DNA from: Desulfofundulus thermosubterraneus DSM 16057
Lineage (GTDB): Bacteria; Bacillota; Desulfotomaculia; Desulfotomaculales; Desulfovirgulaceae
Reading direction: 5' to 3'
NCBI RefSeq assembly: GCF_900142025.1
Contig: NZ_FQZM01000029.1
Span: forward strand, 1-47,077
DNA length: 47,077 bases
Shown: positions 41,437 to 47,077 of the stretch, piece by piece
Layout: each line of letters begins with the position of its first letter
Position numbering within the stretch: position 1 is the stretch's first letter
The notes under the pieces: model-generated
Told to the model about the DNA's origin: nothing
Seen by the model: the letters and a program-made list of their open reading frames with translations, nothing else
Databases searched by the model: none
Position numbers and translations under genes: made by a program

Positions 41437-41486
41437 ATTAAGTAATTACTTAATTGAATTATATTTTAATTGCTCACCCCTGTCAA
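41437..41486 (-). promoter_or_regulatory. consensus cadCA promoter with overlapping palindromic operator
   Basis: On the minus strand TTGACA (plus 41481-41486), exactly 17-bp spacer and perfect TATAAT (plus 41458-41463). Three bases later begins a perfect 18-bp palindrome ATTAAGTAATTACTTAAT (41437-41454) covering the expected start of transcription. This is the expected place for an ArsR-family repressor site. Confidence 0.85.
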
Positions 41487-41611
41487 CCTGCTAAAAGTGT
41501 TTTAGATAACCACTTTTGGGACCTGCAGATGCATGTCCGCAGCTTGTTACTTACCCTGCCCGGACTGGAGTAAAATGGGGGTATTCGGTGGAAAGGAGGG
41601 ACCTAAAGGAC

Positions 41612-42988
41612 ATGCTTGAAGCTTTGTACCTGCTGGCAGGGTTAACTGCCGGGGTGCTGGCCGGTTGGCTGTTGGCCGGCATCCGTATACGAGCCCTGTC
41701 GGCTGAGGTTGTGGCCGCCCGGAGCAAGGCGATGGCGGCGGAAGGCATTAATGCCGAGCTGCGCCAGCAGCTAAACCAGATGCAGCAAGAATTAAATGAT
41801 CTCCACCTGCAGGTGGTCCGGGAACACCAGGCCCGGGTTAGGGCGGAAACTTCCCTGGAAGAGGCCAGAAATAGCCTTACCGAGCAGAAAAAACTTCTTG
41901 CCGAAGCCACCCAGCGCCTCAGCGATACCTTCAAAGCCCTCTCTGCCGAAGCTTTAAAAAGCAACAATCAGGCTTTTATCGAATTGGCCCGCCAGGTGCT
42001 GGAAGGCGTGGTTGTGGAAGCGCGGGGGGATCTCCAAAAGCGGCAGGAAGCCATCGATGCCCTTATTAAGCCCCTGAAAGAAGAGCTCGCCCGGTATGAG
42101 GCCCAGGTGCGGGCCATGGAAAATGCCCGCCAGGAAGCTTATGGAAGCTTAAAAAGGCAGTTGCAGGAGCTCAGCCAGACCCAGCAGTTGCTGCACAGGG
42201 AGACGAGCAACCTGGTAAACGCCTTAAAAGCCCCCCAGGTGCGGGGGAGATGGGGAGAAATAACCCTGCGCCGGGTGGTGGAAGTGGCGGGCATGTCCCC
42301 GTACTGCGACTTTGTGGAACAGGTTTCGGTGGAGACGGAAGAGGGGAGGCTGCGTCCCGACCTGGTGGTAAAGCTTCCGGGGGGCAGGACGGTGGTGGTG
42401 GATGCAAAGGTCCCGTTAAAGGCCTACATGGAAGCCACCGAATCTACCGATGAAAACGCGTGGCGCCAGGCCATGCAAAGACATGCCCAGGCCGTGCGGG
42501 CACACATGCAGTCCCTGGGTTCCAAGGCCTACTGGAGCCAGTTTACGCCCGGCCCCGATTTCGTAGTTCTTTTCCTGCCGGGGGAATCCTTTTTCAGTGC
42601 CGCCGTGGAGCAGGACCGGCGGTTAATTGAAGATGCCCTGGCCAGCCGTGTGCTGCTGGCCACCCCCACCACTTTAATTGCCCTTTTACGTACGGTGGCC
42701 TTGAGCTGGCAACAGCATCAAATGGCCGAAAACGCCCGGCAAATTGCCGAGGCGGGCATGGAGCTCTACGAGCGGGTGTGCAAGTTTGCCGGACACCTGG
42801 CTAAAATAAAGGATGGCCTGCAGAAGGCCACCCAGTCTTTTAACAATGCCGTCGGTTCCTGGGAGAGCCGGGTGGTGCCGGGGGCCAGGCGCTTAAAAGA
42901 ACTGGGAGCCGCCATGCCGGGCAAGGAACTTTTACCCTTAAGCCAGGTGGAAATCGCGCTGCGGGAATTGCCCCCGGAACGGGAGTAG
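41612..42988 (+). CDS. rmuC: RmuC family DNA recombination protein
   Basis: 458 residues from ATG 41612. N-terminal membrane segment (LYLLAGLTAGVLAGWLLAG), a long coiled coil (about 35-180), then the RmuC nuclease-like domain with VRGRWGEITLRRVVEVAGM, LRPDLVVKLPGGRTVVVDAKVPL (the D...DxK nuclease motif) and PTTLIALLRTVALSW. RmuC limits inversions and has recently been tied to nuclease defence-like roles. RBS AAAGGAGGG at 41592-41600. It is transcribed divergently from cadCA. Confidence 0.9.
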   Translation: MLEALYLLAGLTAGVLAGWLLAGIRIRALSAEVVAARSKAMAAEGINAELRQQLNQMQQELNDLHLQVVREHQARVRAETSLEEARNSLTEQKKLLAEATQRLSDTFKALSAEALKSNNQAFIELARQVLEGVVVEARGDLQKRQEAIDALIKPLKEELARYEAQVRAMENARQEAYGSLKRQLQELSQTQQLLHRETSNLVNALKAPQVRGRWGEITLRRVVEVAGMSPYCDFVEQVSVETEEGRLRPDLVVKLPGGRTVVVDAKVPLKAYMEATESTDENAWRQAMQRHAQAVRAHMQSLGSKAYWSQFTPGPDFVVLFLPGESFFSAAVEQDRRLIEDALASRVLLATPTTLIALLRTVALSWQQHQMAENARQIAEAGMELYERVCKFAGHLAKIKDGLQKATQSFNNAVGSWESRVVPGARRLKELGAAMPGKELLPLSQVEIALRELPPERE

Positions 42989-43282
42989 GGCGTGAGGAGC
43001 AGCCGTGCTTGAATTCCTGCAGGGTGCCGTCCCGCCTGTTCTGCGAGCAAAACGCGGGTGGAACACGGTACAAGTGGGGGTGCAGCCGCGTGCTGCTCAC
43101 CGAACCTGTTTTGTCAGCGTTCCATGAAACTTAGAAATTTCTGTTCTGGAAATTCGCTTTTCGTTTCGTCCTGTTAAACGGCACGGAACCGGGTTTTTTT
43201 ATTTTTCCGGGAGGTGTTTACGTTGCAGGTCGGTTTATGATAGCCCGGAACTGGTCCGGTTAAAATAACCTAAAAAGGGCAG
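42989..43282 (+). promoter_or_regulatory. structured leader upstream of the APC permease
   Basis: A 294-base non-coding gap. GCGGGTGGAAC (43054-43064) resembles the T-box core AGGGTGGNACC. GTGA/GCAGC at 42992-43003 pairs with GCTGCTCAC at 43092-43100. GTTCTG (43143-43148) and CGGAAC (43184-43189) close a terminator-like hairpin followed by seven T (43194-43200), just before the permease RBS. A T-box or other riboregulator of the amino acid permease is possible. The canonical stem I and specifier loop cannot be identified, so confidence is low. Confidence 0.35.
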
Positions 43283-44749
43283 GTGAACATTTTGACCGGA
43301 AAAAACCTGCAGCAGTTTTGCACAGAACTCGGGGCAGATGAGGGGGCTTCGGCGGAACTGGCCGTGGATCTAAAACTGGCCGCTGGTACAGAGGCGGTAC
43401 GGATGGGAGTGGCCGCTAGGGAGATAGGCACACTGGAAATCATTATGATTGGCCTGGCCGGCGTCATTGGTGCCGGTATCTTTGTGGCCAGCGGGATTCC
43501 CGTACGCATAGCCGGGCCGGCTGCAGTTCTATCTTATCTGGCTGGTGCTCTGGTGGTTATACCGGTAATGCTCTACCTGGCCGAAATGGAGGCTGCATGG
43601 CCTTCCACAGGGGCTTTTAGCGACTACGCAAACCGCTATCTGGGTCCCCTGATGGGTTTTGTCACCGGCTGGATGTACTGGTCTTCAGGTGTGCTGGGTA
43701 TGGCTACGGAAGTTACGGCTTCCGCTCTGCTGATGCACTGGTGGCTGCCCGGATGGCCGCTGTGGCTATTCAGCCTGTTTTTTTCCCTGTTAATCACCGG
43801 TATTAACCTGCTGGATATCCGCGGGTTTACCCGTATTGAAGGGTTGTTTTCGGGCATAAAAATAATGGCCTTATTTCTATTCATTCTGGTCGGCTTGACC
43901 GTTTTATCCGGACTGTGGCCCGGTCTGGCGCCGGTTGGAACTGTCAATTATTTTGCCTACGGAGGATTTTTCCCCCAGGGTGTAAAAGGAGTTTTTGCCT
44001 CTCTCCTGCTGGTTATATTTGCCTATTCAGGTATTCAGGTGGTGTGTATGACGGCGGCACAGGCCACCAATCCCAGGCATACCATACCCCGGGCCGTCAT
44101 AGGTACCGGCCTGACAGTGACCTTTTTATATACCGGTGCCATTTTCGTGCTGGTCGGTCTTTTGCCCTGGTTCACCGTTCCGGTCGCTTCCAGTCCCTTT
44201 GTCACGGTTCTCGAAAGGTTGCGCATCCCCTTTGGGAGTCACCTGTTAAACGCCATCATAATCACGGCTGTACTTTCCAGTATGAATACCACCATGTTTG
44301 GAGTGACCAGAATGCTTAAGTCCCTGGCCGAAAGGCATGAGGCTCCCCGATTTTTATTAAAAACAGACCGGCGGGGCATACCTACCCGGGCGCTGGCCGC
44401 CAGTAGTATTTTCTTAAGCATTGCCGTCATTCTGGCTTACTTACTCCCACAAAAGGTTTTTCTCTATGTGGCCAGTGCCACCGGCTTTATTTCCCTTTTC
44501 AACTGGGCGGTGATAACTATTACCTATATCCGCTTCCGCCAGAAGTTACCCCGGTTCAAGGCGCCTTTTACCGTACCGGGTTATCCCTACCTGCCCTATA
44601 CATCTCTGTTACTTCTGCTGGTTGTGGTGGCTTCGGTCCCCCTAGCCCGCGGCCAGATCCCTGGAATGGTTAGTGGATTGTTGCTGGCCATCGCATACGC
44701 AATGGTATTTTTCCTTTTTGTCAGACGGCGCTATAAAGCGACCGCATAA
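43283..44749 (+). CDS. APC-family amino acid permease
   Basis: 488 residues with about 12 membrane helices. The first helix holds the family signature IIMIGLAGVIGAGIFVASGI, and TGVLGMATEVT and MNTTMFGVTRMLKSLAERHE are further family marks. A 50-residue polar N-terminus (LQQFCTELGADEG) precedes the first helix. It exchanges or imports amino acids, substrate not readable. GTG 43283 has AGGGCAGG upstream; TTG 43292 is an alternative. The leader at 42989-43282 may control it. Confidence 0.88.
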   Translation: MNILTGKNLQQFCTELGADEGASAELAVDLKLAAGTEAVRMGVAAREIGTLEIIMIGLAGVIGAGIFVASGIPVRIAGPAAVLSYLAGALVVIPVMLYLAEMEAAWPSTGAFSDYANRYLGPLMGFVTGWMYWSSGVLGMATEVTASALLMHWWLPGWPLWLFSLFFSLLITGINLLDIRGFTRIEGLFSGIKIMALFLFILVGLTVLSGLWPGLAPVGTVNYFAYGGFFPQGVKGVFASLLLVIFAYSGIQVVCMTAAQATNPRHTIPRAVIGTGLTVTFLYTGAIFVLVGLLPWFTVPVASSPFVTVLERLRIPFGSHLLNAIIITAVLSSMNTTMFGVTRMLKSLAERHEAPRFLLKTDRRGIPTRALAASSIFLSIAVILAYLLPQKVFLYVASATGFISLFNWAVITITYIRFRQKLPRFKAPFTVPGYPYLPYTSLLLLLVVVASVPLARGQIPGMVSGLLLAIAYAMVFFLFVRRRYKATA

Positions 44750-44900
44750 ATAAGAGCAGCGCAGAACTCGCCTTAAACAGGCCTGAAAATCCGGCTTGTC
44801 AAGCGTGAATGAAGCTATCAGGTAAAAGCTCGTCAGTGCCTATGGATTGACGCTCTCTAAATTTATTGGCGGGAGGATTCATTAAGGTACAGAACGGTGC

Positions 44901-44920
44901 GTTTGCAAATGTTTGCAAAT
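44901..44920. repeat. tandem 10-bp direct repeat
   Basis: GTTTGCAAAT occurs twice without a gap (44901-44910 and 44911-44920) about 40 bases before the ChbG-like gene. It could be a regulator site; TTTGCAAA is itself palindromic. Confidence 0.4.
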
Positions 44921-44960
44921 ACGCTATCCTGTGCTCTGAAATGCAGGAGGGACAAGGGCT

Positions 44961-45734
44961 GTGTTGCTCATCGTCAACGCCGACGACTTCGGTTATACGG
45001 TGGGAGTAAACCGGGGGATTATTAAAGCCATGGAATGCGGGGTGGTCACCAGTACCAGCATGATGGCCAACCAGCCGGGTACCGGGGATGCTCTGGCTGT
45101 TTTATGCCGGGGTAGGCTAAAGGTCACTGGGGTACACCTTTGCTTGACGGCGGGCAGGCCCCTGTGCGACCCGGCAGCCGTACCTTCACTGGTAGATGGC
45201 CGGGGATGGTTTAAAAAAAGGGACGCCCTTTTCGCGGGGCCCTTAAACGCAGAGGAAGTGAGGCGAGAATTCCTGGCCCAGGTGGAAAAGGTCATGACGG
45301 CAGGGGTATGGATAAGCCACCTGGATACACACCATCATGTCCACACACATCCCGTAATATTGGAAGCCCTGCTGGATGTGGCCCGGCGCTACGGGCTGCC
45401 TGTGCGGAGCCTGGACACTTCCATGCGCCAGAGGCTTATCCGGCAAGGTGTGCCTACTACCGATTACTTTTGCGGCGACTGGTTTGGTGAGCAGGTTTCC
45501 GGGGAATCGTTTCGCCGGTTAGTTACTACCGGGCTGCAGAGCAGTGCCGTCGTAATGGAGTTGATGACCCATCCCGGTATAGTGGATGAAGAACTGAGGC
45601 AGCGGAGCAGCTACACCTGGCAGCGGGAGAGGGAACTGGCCATACTCTGTGACCCGGGCACCAAGGAATGGCTGTTCGATCAGGGAGTCAAACTGGGGAG
45701 TTATCTAGATCTGGCAGGTTTCCCCCCTGGTTAG
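44961..45734 (+). CDS. ChbG/YdjC-family carbohydrate deacetylase
   Basis: 257 residues. Starts LLIVNADDFGYTVGVNRGII (metal-binding Asp pair), with THHHVHTHPVILEALLDVARR around residue 128 giving the His cluster. ChbG/YdjC enzymes remove acetyl groups from N-acetylated oligosaccharides such as chitooligosaccharides, and related hopanoid-linked deacetylases have the same fold. GTG start 44961 preceded by GGAGGGACAAGG. No sugar-transport or glycosidase neighbours, so the physiological substrate is open. Confidence 0.85.
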   Translation: MLLIVNADDFGYTVGVNRGIIKAMECGVVTSTSMMANQPGTGDALAVLCRGRLKVTGVHLCLTAGRPLCDPAAVPSLVDGRGWFKKRDALFAGPLNAEEVRREFLAQVEKVMTAGVWISHLDTHHHVHTHPVILEALLDVARRYGLPVRSLDTSMRQRLIRQGVPTTDYFCGDWFGEQVSGESFRRLVTTGLQSSAVVMELMTHPGIVDEELRQRSSYTWQRERELAILCDPGTKEWLFDQGVKLGSYLDLAGFPPG

Positions 45735-46190
45735 AGTTTGCCGGCCACTTCATGAAGGTGGGAGCCGGTTTGCTGCAGTTTCTCCACCATTTCAGCTATC
45801 TTTTCCATTGTCCTCGCCTGCTCCTGGGTTATGGCGCTATTTTTTTCAATGGCGGCGGTAAACCCCTTCAATGGAATTCTTGAACTGGTTTAAAATCTTC
45901 TCTATCTCTTCTGGCGCTGCTTTCTTCGGCCAGCTTGCGTACTTCCTGGGCTACTACCACGGCAAATCCCCGCCCCACCTGGCCGGCCCGGGTCGCTTCA
46001 ATGGCGGCGTTCAATCCCAGGAGCTTGGTTTGGTCGGCCACATTCTGGAAGTAATTCGGCAAAAATTAAACTTTCCTTGCCGGGGTCCGAAAAAATTTCG
46101 TGTAACTTGAAATAACAAAGGCGGCCGGTGATCCCGCAATAAGGAAAACAAGGGATACCGCCGCCCGGGTGGGCCATGCGAGACCTGCTC
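45731..46190 (-). pseudogene. methyl-accepting chemotaxis-type signalling domain, frameshifted
   Basis: The conserved hairpin tip of chemoreceptors is plain: [20 protein letters not shown] then [19 protein letters not shown]. After that the coding frame shifts at least twice ([16 protein letters not shown] in one frame, ITQEQARTMEKIAEMVEKLQ in the next) and finishes at TAA 45731-45733 with TGSHLHEVAGKL. Upstream of the tip the frame breaks again near 46040 ([14 protein letters not shown]). No transmembrane or ligand part remains. The tail overlaps the chbG-like stop by four bases. Decayed receptor. Confidence 0.8.
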
Positions 46191-46331
46191 ATATGACATC
46201 TTTTAAGTGTCCCATGAGTTTTAAGCGGAAAAAGACGGCATCAGAAAATTTCCCGTCTTAAGTTTCGCGGACACAAGTGTGTCCTTTCCTCCTGCTATCC
46301 TGAGGCAAAAACAAGCAGGGAGGAGGATACC

Positions 46332-46889
46332 GTGAAAAGGAAGGGTGTTGTGCTCGCACTGGTGGTGCTATGTGTCCTGGGGTTGCTGGCTGCGGTTGGC
46401 TCTGGGGAGAGGGCCAGGAAAACCAGGAACCTGGAGGATTACCTGAAGAGCATGATGCCGGTCATTGACGAGACGGAGAAGCTTGCCGCAACGTGGGACG
46501 AACTGCGCCAGCAATCAGCCGCCGGGCGCATCAGCGACCTCGAGTTTGGCGCGCGGGTTCTCAATGACCTGATGCCCAGGACACGCGACCTCGCCGAAAG
46601 GGCGGAGGCCCTTTCCGCAGACGTGGCCCCGGAACTGAGGGATGCCCACGAAGAGCTGATCAACGCGCTCAACCTGAATTTGCAGGCGTTCTCCGAAGTT
46701 GTGGCAGCCGTTGACACCGGGGACTATTCAAGAATCACTTCGGCGAACAGGCTTTTGTCCGATGCCCGAGCTGCGGAGCGCCGCTACGTGCAGAAGCTCG
46801 ACGAACTGGCAGCAGAGTATGGTATCAAGCTCGGGGGTGTCAATTCTCACTTTAATTTAGCCCAACCCCTGCCCATTTTCGCAGACTAA
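46332..46889 (+). CDS. secreted or membrane-anchored helical protein of unknown function
   Basis: 185 residues with an N-terminal signal/anchor (VVLALVVLCVLGLLAAVGSG) and a helical remainder: NLEDYLKSMMPVIDETEKLA, AERAEALSADVAPELRDAHE and LLSDARAAERRYVQKLDELA. No cysteine lipobox. RBS GGGAGGAGG and GTG start. Looks like an extracytoplasmic four-helix bundle. No family recognised. Confidence 0.65.
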   Translation: MKRKGVVLALVVLCVLGLLAAVGSGERARKTRNLEDYLKSMMPVIDETEKLAATWDELRQQSAAGRISDLEFGARVLNDLMPRTRDLAERAEALSADVAPELRDAHEELINALNLNLQAFSEVVAAVDTGDYSRITSANRLLSDARAAERRYVQKLDELAAEYGIKLGGVNSHFNLAQPLPIFAD

Positions 46890-46891
46890 AC

Positions 46892-46930
46892 AATCTGCAA
46901 CTATTTCCGATACCAGAATAATCTGCAACT
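46892..46930. repeat. short direct repeat
   Basis: AATCTGCAACT occurs at 46892-46902 and 46920-46930, 28 bases apart, just after the previous gene. The following bases are partly similar. Function unclear. Confidence 0.3.
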
Positions 46931-46999
46931 GCTTCGCATATTGTTTTGGTATTTCAGGTCAGTCAGTCCGTCTATTCACCAGAATATGACAACCAGTGA

Positions 47000-47077
47000 T
47001 TGACCCCTTTTCTTCCGGCTGTGGAACAGGTAGAATATTTGCTGGAAGTGACCGCCATGCAGCAGATATTTTACACG
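47000..47077 (+). CDS. possible partial ORF running off the window
   Basis: From TTG 47000 the frame reads TPFLPAVEQVEYLLEVTAMQ and stays open to the last base. Too short to name; no RBS seen. Confidence 0.25.
   Translation, partial: MTPFLPAVEQVEYLLEVTAMQQIFYT

Overview
The window looks like a chromosomal segment of a moderately GC-rich, spore-forming anaerobic Firmicute, most like the Desulfotomaculum/Pelotomaculum branch of the Peptococcaceae. That placement is inference. It rests on strong GGAGG-type ribosome binding sites with frequent GTG and TTG starts, a SleB/CwlJ-type spore-cortex hydrolase, a CotF-like coat protein pair, a TM1266-type hydrogenase regulator, an NDP-forming acyl-CoA synthetase and anaerobic acyl-CoA metabolism.

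Layout. 1-5.9 kb is a defence-like island. A RecQ helicase fused to a ComF-like phosphoribosyltransferase overlaps a DprA-like gene, and then come a Card1/Can2-type CARF nuclease and an overlapping Csx15, a predicted ring nuclease. No cas10, cas6 or CRISPR array is visible. 6-18.3 kb is mostly housekeeping: an MgtC-type membrane protein, a hendecad coiled-coil protein, adenine deaminase, a BON protein, a secreted Amidase_6 protein, a degenerate LCP protein, a solitary hisG with a near-consensus promoter, a two-subunit acyl-CoA synthetase, a rhomboid protease, a cell wall hydrolase, a Pit transporter and a TM1266-like regulator. A strongly structured stretch lies at 15.97-16.2 kb. 18.3-23.8 kb (minus strand) is a compact seven-gene run around a two-headed dynamin-like GTPase, with small helical proteins, two proteins with C-terminal membrane anchors and a possible zinc phospholipase-like protein. 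It is the best candidate here for an undescribed membrane-remodelling system.

24-28 kb carries two tRNA-Leu genes, a small unknown gene, a METTL21-like methyltransferase, a DUF169 protein and a decayed stretch with a nonsense-mutated ADP-ribosylglycohydrolase and a frameshifted unknown gene. 28-34.2 kb holds an ECF sigma factor with a zinc anti-sigma/DUF4349 protein, a NifU-domain protein whose CxxC motif reads CxxU through an in-frame TGA (candidate selenoprotein), a nitrilase-family amidase, YchF, a radical SAM PflA-like protein and two coat-type proteins. 34.6-38.1 kb is an acyl-CoA carboxylase beta / crotonase / HMG-CoA lyase-like operon that fits leucine or isovalerate catabolism. 38.2-47 kb has a NadR-like ATPase, a cadC-cadA metal-resistance operon whose promoter, operator and non-standard start can be read directly, rmuC, an APC permease with an odd leader, a ChbG/YdjC deacetylase, a broken chemotaxis-receptor gene and a secreted helical protein.

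The assignments are readings of sequence and motifs only; no database search was run. Weakest are the two candidate structured RNAs, the short ORFs, and the functional interpretation of the dynamin cluster.
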